Below, piece after piece: positions 7,804 to 15,031 of a stretch of DNA of 20,058 nt. The notes below the pieces were generated by a model. That model was not told the origin of the DNA. It worked only from the letters and a program-made list of their open reading frames with translations, and made no database searches. The stretch spans positions 1 through 20,058 of IMG/VR virus record IMGVR_UViG_3300028835_000225. One strand, written 5' to 3'. Both the position numbers and the translations under genes were made by a program. Every line of letters begins with the position of its first letter. Positions within the stretch are counted from its first letter, which is position 1. This DNA is from a virus.

Positions 7804-8772
7804 ATGGCAGGTGTTCGTAGATCAGACTTTTCAGAAGCTATGAAAAAGGACATGTACGATTACTTTCTAGAATGGGAAAAGTATCAAGAGATTAAACCTG
7901 TTTACGAAAGTATTTTCGATATTATGCCTTCAAGCGCCGCTTACGAGAAGTTCAATTCAGCTATCGGTCTAGGCGATCTAATTGAGAAACCTGAAGGTGA
8001 AGACCTTAAGGCAGACGCTCCATTAGAGAGCTACACGATCTATTGCAAGAATCGAACTTACGGGCGTATGGTACGCTTCACAATGGAATCTGTTCAGGAT
8101 AATCAGAAGTTTGGCGACTTCTTAAAGACTACAGTAGGTTCTTGGAAGGAATCATTAGTTCGTACAAAGGATAGGTTTTACGTCAAGTTCTTCAACAAAG
8201 GTGCGTTAACCGCTGGCGACGACGTTTTCAATAACACCATCACTGGTCTTGTTGATGACACTAGTGGAGACGTTATTTATGACGTACTTCCGTTCTTTGA
8301 TACTGTACATCCAGATAAGGTTGGCGGTACGTATGCTAATTTATCTGATGCTCGTGCGTTAAACCACGACAACCTTGAAACTACATGGGAAACCTACACT
8401 TCAACTAACAACAGAGACGAAAGAGGAAACGAAATTGAGCTTATGCCCAACGTCCTTTTGCTTCCGCCTCAACTGAAGTTTACGGCTGACCGTATTCTTA
8501 AGAGCGCAAATATTCCTGAGAGTGCAGATAATGACATCAATGCGATGCAGAATCTAGTTACTCCTTTAATATGGCAACGACTTACTGACCCAGACGGTTG
8601 GTATTTAGGTGCGCTTGGTAAGGGCCTTATGGGTACAGACCGTATGGCTCCAGAGTTTGACTTTTACCAAGATGAAACTTCCAAAGATTACTACGCTACT
8701 GTTATCTACCGCTTTGGCGGTTGTGTAACTAACTGGCGATTCTGGTATGCATGTAATGTAGCCGCTGCGTAA
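7804..8772 (+). CDS. Major capsid protein (HK97-fold, Mu gpT-like pattern)
   Basis: A 322-residue protein after the scaffold, preceded by one of the best ribosome-binding sites in the window (CGGAGGTGA) and followed directly by a terminator, as for a very highly expressed gene. The order of motifs resembles the Mu-like head subunit group: LPFFDTVHPDKVGGTYANLS in the middle, PNVLLLPPQL, then IPESADNDINAMQN, DGWYLGA, and a C-terminal YRFGGCVTNWRFWYA. The N-terminal region is helical and charged. It forms the icosahedral shell. The family link is from recalled sequence pattern, and position makes the capsid call strong. Confidence 0.88.
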   Translation: MAGVRRSDFSEAMKKDMYDYFLEWEKYQEIKPVYESIFDIMPSSAAYEKFNSAIGLGDLIEKPEGEDLKADAPLESYTIYCKNRTYGRMVRFTMESVQDNQKFGDFLKTTVGSWKESLVRTKDRFYVKFFNKGALTAGDDVFNNTITGLVDDTSGDVIYDVLPFFDTVHPDKVGGTYANLSDARALNHDNLETTWETYTSTNNRDERGNEIELMPNVLLLPPQLKFTADRILKSANIPESADNDINAMQNLVTPLIWQRLTDPDGWYLGALGKGLMGTDRMAPEFDFYQDETSKDYYATVIYRFGGCVTNWRFWYACNVAAA

Positions 8773-8799
8773 GATAGTGGCTTTTAATAAACACATAAC

Positions 8800-8825
8800 G
8801 GGGTAGGAAATACCTACCCCTTTAT
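8800..8825 (+). terminator. Rho-independent terminator after the capsid gene
   Basis: A perfect 8-bp GC-rich stem, GGGGTAGG / CCTACCCC (8800-8807 and 8813-8820), has an AAATA loop and is followed by TTTAT. The T-run is short, so it may allow read-through and lower transcript levels downstream of the capsid gene. Confidence 0.75.
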
Positions 8826-8838
8826 AAAGGAGAACATT

Positions 8839-9072
8839 ATGTATTACTATGTTGACACCAACGAGATGTTGAAGGAACCTAAAGAGGGTCCTCAATGGAC
8901 TGCTTGGTATATTGGGTCTTCCATTAACAATCCTGGTGGAAGCGAGTTTTCAGATGTTATCAAGGGTAATGAAGTACATGTTAGGGCAATGACTGAAGAA
9001 GCCTTAAAGAAGTTTCTCAAGTCCGCATACAAGCGTGCGCCCTACATTAAACCGTATTCAATTACTGAATAA
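8839..9072 (+). CDS. Small hypothetical protein (77 residues)
   Basis: It starts MYYYVDTNEMLKEPKEG and ends in a basic helix (EEALKKFLKSAYKRAPYIK). There is no signal peptide, membrane segment or known motif. AAAGGAG precedes ATG 8839 at good spacing, and the next gene starts 15 bases after its stop. Its place between capsid and neck genes hints at a virion or assembly role, but no function can be assigned. Confidence 0.65.
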   Translation: MYYYVDTNEMLKEPKEGPQWTAWYIGSSINNPGGSEFSDVIKGNEVHVRAMTEEALKKFLKSAYKRAPYIKPYSITE

Positions 9073-9087
9073 AAGGAGAGTGTAAGA

Positions 9088-9543
9088 GTGGGTACTGAGA
9101 TTCTAAAGCCAACGTGGGCTACGTGGGATTTATTCGATGCTGAGTATAACGTATGGAAGAATGACTATATGGCTTCACCAGCTTCAGCAGGGAAGTTCTT
9201 CTCTGGAGGGGAGATACTACCTGATGGGAGTACTGTGCTTGAGGATTATACCTACGAAGTCTTTACGGCTTCTACAGGAGGTACTGGCTCCATTCCCTAT
9301 AACGTTAAACTGTACGATGGTCATATGATTCCTAGAAGTAGGACTGACATGGCTAATCTGTACAAGTGGGATTTTAATACTCAATCACGCAGAGACCTCA
9401 AAGGTACTCGTGTGAAAGAGACTGAATTCTACAAACAATATCTTAAGGATATTGAGGACGCAAAAGATAGAGACCCTGACGATGTTGATCGTTGGGTTGA
9501 CACGTTTAGGAAAATCAGCCCTCAAGTTGAAGAGGGCAAATAA
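9088..9543 (+). CDS. Hypothetical late protein (151 residues)
   Basis: The protein is aromatic-rich at its N-terminus (LKPTWATWDLFDAEYNVW), has a Gly/Ser/Thr-rich middle (TASTGGTGSIP) and a highly charged C-terminal helix (YLKDIEDAKDRDPDDVDRWV). It starts with GTG 9088, with AAAAGGAGAG (9071-9080) as ribosome-binding site. It ends in two consecutive TAA codons. No family is recognised. It could be a minor structural protein, on position alone. Confidence 0.65.
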   Translation: MGTEILKPTWATWDLFDAEYNVWKNDYMASPASAGKFFSGGEILPDGSTVLEDYTYEVFTASTGGTGSIPYNVKLYDGHMIPRSRTDMANLYKWDFNTQSRRDLKGTRVKETEFYKQYLKDIEDAKDRDPDDVDRWVDTFRKISPQVEEGK

Positions 9544-9682
9544 TAAAAGGCAGGTGTGCCTTAACTAAAAAACACCAAGGCCGACGGAACAAAGAACAGG
9601 AATGCGTGTGTTCCCAGATACGCAATGCACAGAAGGACCCCATCCTTTCTGGAGCAATCCCCGGCAATGGGAGGTGTAACGA
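9544..9682 (+). promoter_or_regulatory. Structured leader before the small fibre-like gene
   Basis: This 139-base gap is longer than most here and looks locally GC-richer. It holds several short inverted repeats: AAGGCA/TGCCTT (9547-9562), GGAAC/GTTCC (9586-9590 and 9610-9614), CAGAAGGA/TCCTTTCTG (9630-9651, one bulge), and CCCC (9659-9662) facing GGG (9669-9671). The last could cover the GGGAGG ribosome-binding site of the next gene. A 25-codon frame, ATG 9602 to TAA 9679, also lies here without a well-spaced ribosome-binding site. A regulatory role is inferred only. Confidence 0.35.
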
Positions 9683-10102
9683 ATGGGAAGTACACATTAT
9701 AGATCAGATGTAAGAGAGAAGGGTGCCCGTACAGCCAGTTTTAGTACGATTTCGGCTGGTGCATTAACATGCGACAGTCTTGTTAACGCTGGTACTGTTA
9801 CGCAAACGGGACTTATTACAGCTACAGGTGGAATTGCGATTCCAGTGACTAGCTATATTAAGCTCGGTGCCGTTTATCTTATTACTGCTAATCAGGCCGA
9901 TGTTGACGGCTTTACCAATGCGAGCATTAATGCTCTAGCATCAGTAGCCCTAACAGGCGTAGTGGCGACAAAGGGTGACATTCCGAGAGGAACGCTATTC
10001 TTGAATGCCAGTTCAAACGCTGTTGCTAGTAACATGATTCTAGTGAAGGTAGGCTTGGCTTCATGGTACGGTTCTGGTGGCGGTAGCATAATCCAAGATT
10101 AA
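9683..10102 (+). CDS. Fibre- or decoration-like structural protein with MGSTH module
   Basis: A 139-residue protein rich in Ala, Gly, Ser, Thr and Val, typical of beta-structured phage surface proteins. The first 19 residues (MGSTHYRSDVREKGARTAS) match those of the larger fibre-like protein at 15916 at 14 positions, suggesting a shared attachment module. The remainder (ATGGIAIPVTSYIKLGAVYL and onward to a Gly-rich end) is a small beta domain. GGGAGG precedes ATG 9683, and a strong terminator follows the gene. The function is inferred from composition and context; no named family is recognised. Confidence 0.65.
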   Translation: MGSTHYRSDVREKGARTASFSTISAGALTCDSLVNAGTVTQTGLITATGGIAIPVTSYIKLGAVYLITANQADVDGFTNASINALASVALTGVVATKGDIPRGTLFLNASSNAVASNMILVKVGLASWYGSGGGSIIQD

Positions 10103-10116
10103 TTAACAAACTAAAA

Positions 10117-10158
10117 TAGGGATGGGGAACCAACACGGTTCACCTATCCCTTTTTTTT
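10117..10158 (+). terminator. Strong rho-independent terminator
   Basis: AGGGAT-GG-GAACC pairs with GGTTC-CC-ATCCCT across a small AACAC-type loop, with minor bulges, and is followed by eight T (10151-10158). It closes the unit that ends with the small fibre-like gene. Confidence 0.9.
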
Positions 10159-10181
10159 ACTAAACAAGGAGGATTCCTATT

Positions 10182-10622
10182 ATGAGTTATGAAGAATGTA
10201 AGATATGCCGAAAGGTAAAAGCAAATCCGTTACATGTCAAAGCAGCACATATGATGACATGGAACGAATACAAGACAATGACTAATGACCCTGAGTTCAT
10301 GCAGGAAGTTGCAGATCACAGGGATGAACGAGAAGAAAGAGAATCCAAAGAATACAATCTTAGCAGATTGTTAATGTATCATTGGTTTCCAAAAACTACT
10401 ACACTAACGGGGATTATGCGGAGATACACTGAACACGCAAAAGGTTCCAAGGAAGTGTTTGTAGGAAGCAGAGTTGACTTGAGCGAGTTTGATGGGAAAG
10501 ACGACGCAATTGTTAGCACTGTAGAGGTTGCAGAAGCTATGACTAAAGACGGATGGGAATGTGTTACTGGTCGTGGCGGACACAGTGGAATAAAGAAAGA
10601 GTACGTCATGAGACGACTTTAA
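10182..10622 (+). CDS. C2H2 zinc-finger protein, Ros/MucR-like N-terminus
   Basis: A 146-residue protein. Its N-terminus has CKIC, then H18 and H23, a C-X2-C-X8-H-X4-H zinc finger followed by MTWNEYK, which resembles the (G)LTPEEYR segment after the finger in Ros/MucR regulators. A charged helix follows (DHRDEREERESKEYN). The C-terminal half, including MTKDGWECVTGRGGHSGIKKEYVM, is not assigned. It may bind DNA or RNA as a regulator, but phages use such fingers in several ways. AAGGAGG precedes ATG 10182. It is the first gene after the terminator, which fits a regulator at the head of the following block. Confidence 0.65.
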   Translation: MSYEECKICRKVKANPLHVKAAHMMTWNEYKTMTNDPEFMQEVADHRDEREERESKEYNLSRLLMYHWFPKTTTLTGIMRRYTEHAKGSKEVFVGSRVDLSEFDGKDDAIVSTVEVAEAMTKDGWECVTGRGGHSGIKKEYVMRRL

Positions 10623-10639
10623 ATTAGGAGGTGCCTTGA

Positions 10640-10981
10640 ATGGCAATAACAAGAACGACAAATTCAGGAAAGACTTTCATTACATTAGGAAGTTTGGACT
10701 CAGATTATAACTACACCACAGACTACCCAGATCATTCCAATGGGATACGTGTGCATTCTATTCAGTTTGTACCTTCTGGTTGGGCTACTGATGTTTGTGA
10801 GATCAAGGATGGTGGCGATACTGGCCCTGTTATATTTAATTCAGCTAGTCTTAACCGACATCAGATAAAGTATTTTCACGGTTCATGGTTGAAGCCTTAT
10901 TACGATATTAGTGATAGTAATAAATGTGTTGCTTCGACTGGTGCTAGGATTATAATTCATTTAGGTGGCTTTTCAAGTTAA
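10640..10981 (+). CDS. Small probable structural protein (113 residues)
   Basis: A Ser/Thr/Tyr/Asp-rich protein that begins MAITRTTNSGKTFITLGSLD and ends ARIIIHLGGFSS. It appears beta-rich and has no signal peptide or membrane segment. AGGAGGTG precedes ATG 10640. The composition is like that of small virion decoration or fibre-linked proteins, but I do not recognise a family, so the structural role is inferred. The glycosyltransferase-like gene starts 10 bases after its stop, which makes it one candidate substrate by position. Confidence 0.6.
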   Translation: MAITRTTNSGKTFITLGSLDSDYNYTTDYPDHSNGIRVHSIQFVPSGWATDVCEIKDGGDTGPVIFNSASLNRHQIKYFHGSWLKPYYDISDSNKCVASTGARIIIHLGGFSS

Positions 10982-10991
10982 GGAGTAAACA

Positions 10992-12056
10992 ATGAAGTTC
11001 GAAGACGTAGATACAGTTTTCTTCGGCCCGATGGCAGGAGAGTTAGGTTGGGCATGTTCAAGATGGCATGCGTGGTGTCGATACCGCAGGTTCATGGAGT
11101 TTACTAACTGTAGATCAATGGCAGTAGATTATGATTGGAGATATCCATTGTACGCTGACTTTATCGACGAGTTCATCCCGTTGCCTAAGTGGTTTACTGA
11201 CCTAGGACTAGAGCAAGATTGTTATGAGGCAGTATTACCAGAGGCACCAGCAGGAGGTATGATGCCACAAGATATGTATACTGAGTTGTTAAACTATTGC
11301 AAACAGCATTACAATGTAGGCACTACATGGACGATAAGACCTCCCAGAGGATGCAACTTTATAATTCAAGAGAGGGCTAAGCAAATGTGGAAGCCGCTAA
11401 CCCCCTCACCACAAGCAGAAGATTACGTGAATAGTTTACTAGCTGGAACTACCAGAGAACTAGTAATTGTTTCTGCGAGAGCTAGGTCTAGAGCCGATAA
11501 CCGAAACATACCTGAACAGGTATGGGAGACTGTGGTTAATGGATTGACTACGCACTTTCAAGTAGCTATCACTGGAACAAAACATAGTTCGTCTTTGGTA
11601 ACAAAGGTTGGAAGAGATATAATTAATTTAATACCTCGTACAGGAGTTGATGGGTTAGACGTTCTAATCGCTTTGATGCATCGAGCTAGAATGAGCGTAA
11701 CGTCACAGTCGGGACCCACACTGATTTCGTTATTGTGTGAGACTCCTAGTTACATTGTTGGACATGAGGCTAAGAGACATAGCAAAGATGAAAACTTTCT
11801 GAATACACCAACGATGTTTAGGGAAGCACCATACCACGTGTACGCAGGTGTAAATCCTGAGATTATGCTTAGCGACATAAACGCTTTTTACAACGGCTTG
11901 CGTGAAGCTGAAGGGGTTGTCGATATGGCATACCGAGATTGTCAGACTAAGGACAAGAGCGTTATGCATAGCTTAGTGCACGAAGGCATTAACCTATACA
12001 ACATCTCAGCAGAACAAATGAGACAGGAGATTATTTATGGGAAACCACAGGGGTAA
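10992..12056 (+). CDS. GT-B glycosyltransferase-like protein
   Basis: A 354-residue protein. GPMAGELGWACSRWHAW (12-28) forms the Gly-rich first loop expected at a GT-B N-terminal domain. VIVSARARSRADNRNIP (158-174) and VAITGTKHSS (191-200) fit the start of the second Rossmann domain. TSQSGPTLISLLCETP (237-252) matches the SGP-type donor-site motif of family 9 and related transferases. These enzymes move a sugar from an activated nucleotide to an acceptor. Donor and acceptor cannot be read from the sequence. AGGAG precedes ATG 10992. The gene overlaps the next transferase by 20 bases, so both are probably made together. Confidence 0.75.
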   Translation: MKFEDVDTVFFGPMAGELGWACSRWHAWCRYRRFMEFTNCRSMAVDYDWRYPLYADFIDEFIPLPKWFTDLGLEQDCYEAVLPEAPAGGMMPQDMYTELLNYCKQHYNVGTTWTIRPPRGCNFIIQERAKQMWKPLTPSPQAEDYVNSLLAGTTRELVIVSARARSRADNRNIPEQVWETVVNGLTTHFQVAITGTKHSSSLVTKVGRDIINLIPRTGVDGLDVLIALMHRARMSVTSQSGPTLISLLCETPSYIVGHEAKRHSKDENFLNTPTMFREAPYHVYAGVNPEIMLSDINAFYNGLREAEGVVDMAYRDCQTKDKSVMHSLVHEGINLYNISAEQMRQEIIYGKPQG

Positions 12057-12981
12057 CATAGTACTCGTCGGAGTTCTTGACCAACCTGGGAGCACAAACT
12101 TATACATGGCTAAAGCGTTTGAGAAGGCAGGATTTAATGTTATACCAGTTAACTACAGAACTATTATGGAGAAGTATGGTCCTAACACATTGAACCATCT
12201 TCTTTTCAAGTTATCTAAAGACAATCCAAAGCTTATGTTGTACTCTAAGTTTAACGGTATTGACTCTATGGTTATAGGTAGGTGTAGTCAGAACGATATA
12301 GTGAAAAGCTGGTTCTGGTTTATGGATGGTATAAATACTCTGAGTAAAGTTCCTGAGTGTATACAGCATGCACAGTTAGCTACCTTCTCTTCATTCACAG
12401 GGTTAGGAGTACTTAATTATGTGAAGAAGAAGATAGGAACTGCTGAAGGAATGTTTCATATCATGGAAGGTATAGACCAAGTTGTCTATCGACCTACCAT
12501 AGTGATACCAGAGTTTCAGTGTGACATTGCATTCATTGGTTCGTCGAATCAAGAGAGGTTACACTATCTTAAAGTTTTAGTAGACGCAGGATATAACGTA
12601 AAAGCATATGGTCAAGGATTTAACGAAGAGATTCATGGACATCAATTTAACATGGTGTGTTCTGGTGCGAAGGCGATGTTAGCCTTGAGTGCTGAGTACG
12701 ACACACAAGAGTACTTCTCTGATAGAGTGTTTAGATATGGTGCATGTGGTAGTTTCGTTTTTCACAAGCATGCCCCAGGATTAGACAAGTACTTCACACA
12801 CCAGCAAGACTTGGTTTACTTTAGCGATGAAGAATCATTGTTACAGGTAATGGACTATTACATAAAACAAGACAAAGCAGAGGAACGACAAGCTATCTCA
12901 AAGAACATCTTAGATAAGGTTGTCAATACTCACACTTGGGATAATGTGATTAAACAGATATGTAGTATTGCAAAGATATAA
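12037..12981 (+). CDS. CgeB-like glycosyltransferase
   Basis: A 314-residue GT-B-type protein. The N-terminal half (NIVLVGVLDQPGSTNLYMAK) is the acceptor-side Rossmann fold. MEGIDQVVYRP (143-153) and CDIAFIGSSNQERLHYL (162-178) mark the junction, and YFSDRVFRYGACGSF (226-240) followed by HAPGLDKYF is the typical C-terminal block of CgeB/family-1-type transferases, where the fold binds the sugar nucleotide. CgeB is known in Bacillus spore-coat maturation, and related genes occur in phages. The target here is unknown. GGAG lies before ATG 12037, inside the preceding gene. Confidence 0.8.
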   Translation: MGNHRGNIVLVGVLDQPGSTNLYMAKAFEKAGFNVIPVNYRTIMEKYGPNTLNHLLFKLSKDNPKLMLYSKFNGIDSMVIGRCSQNDIVKSWFWFMDGINTLSKVPECIQHAQLATFSSFTGLGVLNYVKKKIGTAEGMFHIMEGIDQVVYRPTIVIPEFQCDIAFIGSSNQERLHYLKVLVDAGYNVKAYGQGFNEEIHGHQFNMVCSGAKAMLALSAEYDTQEYFSDRVFRYGACGSFVFHKHAPGLDKYFTHQQDLVYFSDEESLLQVMDYYIKQDKAEERQAISKNILDKVVNTHTWDNVIKQICSIAKI

Positions 12982-12991
12982 GGAGTGTGTA

Positions 12992-13756
12992 ATGAAAACT
13001 CTGATAGTATCATGGCATGGGTTAGGTGACAACATCATTATAACCCCTGCGCTGAAAGCCTACAAGAAACAGAATAAAGACGAAGACCTTTATCTTGCTC
13101 ACTTGGCACGCTTACCAGTACATGACCTTCTGGCGAAGTGTCCATATATAAAAGGCTTTCACACCGTCAGCGATGTGTGGAACGATTATGCTGACGTAGA
13201 GTTGGGCAGAGAAGAAGTTATGAATGAAGCGTTAGGATATGCTAATCAATTTGGTTACGAAAAAGTTATAGAATTAACTCTATCACCGAGCTTGGGAATC
13301 CTACACAAAATTCATAGAGCTGCTCACGAGTTAGGAGTTACAGTTACGGATTACCAAACTAATATATACCCAAGGTCAACGAAGAAGATTAAAGCAGAAG
13401 CAGACAAGTTTTTAGAAGGTTCGCATAAGCCCCTCACCTTTATTTCGAGTAAGGCAGGTAATCCCCCAAAGGATTTACCAGAAGAGTTGGTGTTGCGGTT
13501 GTTAGGTTCATATGCCCCTTCAGGAGTAATTGAGTATGGTAGCGATACACTTCCAGCATTGAAGCTACCCATAGGTAACATACCACTAGAGATGGAGATT
13601 CTGAGTAGATGTGATAAGGTACTTTGTGCCGACTCATTCATCCTACACGCTGCTGGAGCGTTGGGGATACCGACTACGGCTGTATTCTTAGTAACACCGC
13701 CTGAGTGGGTAATACCTCTACATGATACTCCGTTAGAGTTGTACATAAAAGTATAA
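12992..13756 (+). CDS. Family 9-like glycosyltransferase (heptosyltransferase-like)
   Basis: A 254-residue protein. VSWHGLGDNIIITPALKA (6-23) is the signature GLGD-type N-terminal loop of ADP-heptose/family 9 transferases. LCADSFILHAAGALGIP (211-227) matches their DSG..H.A.ALG.P donor site, with Phe where Gly is usual. It is shorter than classical heptosyltransferases (about 320-350 residues). I chose ATG 12992 because AGGAG (12981-12985) sits six bases upstream. An in-frame TTG at 12968 would add eight residues but has no ribosome-binding site. Third of three consecutive transferases. A heptose donor is not implied. Confidence 0.78.
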   Translation: MKTLIVSWHGLGDNIIITPALKAYKKQNKDEDLYLAHLARLPVHDLLAKCPYIKGFHTVSDVWNDYADVELGREEVMNEALGYANQFGYEKVIELTLSPSLGILHKIHRAAHELGVTVTDYQTNIYPRSTKKIKAEADKFLEGSHKPLTFISSKAGNPPKDLPEELVLRLLGSYAPSGVIEYGSDTLPALKLPIGNIPLEMEILSRCDKVLCADSFILHAAGALGIPTTAVFLVTPPEWVIPLHDTPLELYIKV

Positions 13757-13769
13757 GGAAGTGAAATGA

Positions 13770-14513
13770 ATGGCTGATTATTTACTAAATCCAAAGGCAG
13801 GAGATCACTACGCTAACAGTTATGTGACGAGAGTAGAAGCTAGTCAATACTTTGACAGGCATTATACTGGCATAAGTTATTGGTCTAACCTGAATGCTAC
13901 ACAGCAAGAGCAGGTGTTGATTCAGGGAGCGCATGACTTAGAGTTACTTAACTATAAAGATAAGAAGTATTACCCTACGCAGTTCCTCTCCTTCCCAAGG
14001 CACACTAACAAAATAAGGACAGGTACGGCTAGCATGGTTGCTTCCGCTACTGCGTTTACAGTTAGAGGATTGAATCTCTATAGTTCGACTTACAACGCAA
14101 TACCTGAAAACTATTTCAAGTATGGAACCGTGGTAATGGACAATGGACTTAACAGAGGACAATCTAGATACATCTCTTCATCTAATGCTTCCATTGATGG
14201 GAAGTTTGGAGAGATCGTTGTATCCTCGCCATTCAATCAGATGGTAGCAGCGTCAGATACTTATATTGTATTTGACCCGATACCACCACAGGTTAAGTGG
14301 GCGCAATGTGAACAAGCCCTTGCTATTGCAGAGAATAGATATTATAATTATGGAGACTATAACTATTCTGGGATAGGGTACGTACGTACTGGTGATTTGG
14401 GTATGTCTTTCAAGAACCCAGATAGCACCATCCCAGGTAGAAAGATATGTTTGAAAGCAAGACGATTATTAGGACGATTCACAAGGAAGACAATGAAATA
14501 CGGGAGAGCGTAA
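13770..14513 (+). CDS. Head-tail adaptor (connector) protein with internal insertion
   Basis: A 247-residue protein. WSNLNATQQEQVLIQGAHDL (38-57), then QFLSFPR (71-77), and finally IPPQVKWAQCEQALAIAE (171-188) form the pattern of the phage connector family often labelled DnaT-like. It binds the portal ring and starts the neck. About 90 residues (79-169), rich in Ser, Thr, Tyr and Asn, sit between the FPR and IPPQV segments, where family members usually have a short loop. This insertion may form an exposed beta domain. The gene lies between transferase genes, and its stop overlaps the next start by one base. Confidence 0.78.
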   Translation: MADYLLNPKAGDHYANSYVTRVEASQYFDRHYTGISYWSNLNATQQEQVLIQGAHDLELLNYKDKKYYPTQFLSFPRHTNKIRTGTASMVASATAFTVRGLNLYSSTYNAIPENYFKYGTVVMDNGLNRGQSRYISSSNASIDGKFGEIVVSSPFNQMVAASDTYIVFDPIPPQVKWAQCEQALAIAENRYYNYGDYNYSGIGYVRTGDLGMSFKNPDSTIPGRKICLKARRLLGRFTRKTMKYGRA

Positions 14514-15031
14514 TGTACAAACTAGTACTATCACCACGAAGATACTCAGCGATCTTACATGCTTCGAGTGTGCTTGATAGCGGAACAGTGATGATGATTA
14601 TAGCGAATGGTATGGAAGAAGACTCACCATACAAGTTCTGCTTGGAAGCAATGACAGTACAGAGAAAGTTTGAGCTAGAGAAGGCGCATAAGATATTTGG
14701 AGTTAAGCAGTTGTATACTATGAACCAGAGCGTGTATCATTTAGACTACGACCTAATCACACTGAAGTTACAACTACTGCTTGCTGTTTCTCCTTTCACG
14801 CACTTCTACTTTATGAATAACGGAGACCAACGCTTGTTCCAAATTTGTCAATCTGTTAATACTAATGCGAAGAAACTAGTGTACAAGCCCAAAGGTAAAG
14901 TAAGTTGGGTGCACACTCTCAACGAGAAAGAAATAGAAAGAAAGCTTAATGCGATTGAACGAATGACTACTGTGCGTAAAGAGTTGCTTGCGTACGATCT
15001 AACTACAGAATACGTACAGAGGTATTTATGA
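14513..15031 (+). CDS. PIG-L/LmbE-like protein lacking the metal ligands
   Basis: A 172-residue protein whose layout resembles PIG-L/LmbE de-N-acetylases: a first strand YKLVLSP, then GTVMMIIANGMEED, R51, ELEKAHKIFGVKQLY (54-68), LQLLLAVSPFTHFYFMNNGDQ, and a C-terminal K..AIE helix. The usual PHPDD metal motif is replaced by PRRYS (8-12), and no HPDH-type motif follows GDQ. If the homology is right, it is a non-catalytic relative. The resemblance is from memory and needs a profile or structure search. I chose ATG 14513 (TAATG junction, GGGAG upstream) over in-frame ATG 14447, which would overlap the adaptor by 66 bases more. Confidence 0.55.
   Translation: MYKLVLSPRRYSAILHASSVLDSGTVMMIIANGMEEDSPYKFCLEAMTVQRKFELEKAHKIFGVKQLYTMNQSVYHLDYDLITLKLQLLLAVSPFTHFYFMNNGDQRLFQICQSVNTNAKKLVYKPKGKVSWVHTLNEKEIERKLNAIERMTTVRKELLAYDLTTEYVQRYL

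Noticed and set aside
9547-9562. AAGGCA/TGCCTT hairpin as a terminator for the preceding gene
   Set aside because: There is no T-run after it on the + strand. The T-run exists only on the minus strand, where no gene is supported.
12968-12991. TTG start eight codons upstream for the family 9-like transferase
   Set aside because: It lies inside the preceding gene and has no ribosome-binding site, while ATG 12992 has AGGAG at good spacing and begins right at the first strand.
14447-14512. Upstream in-frame ATG for the PIG-L-like protein
   Set aside because: It would overlap the adaptor by 66 more bases. ATG 14513 has GGGAG upstream and forms the TAATG junction common in this window.
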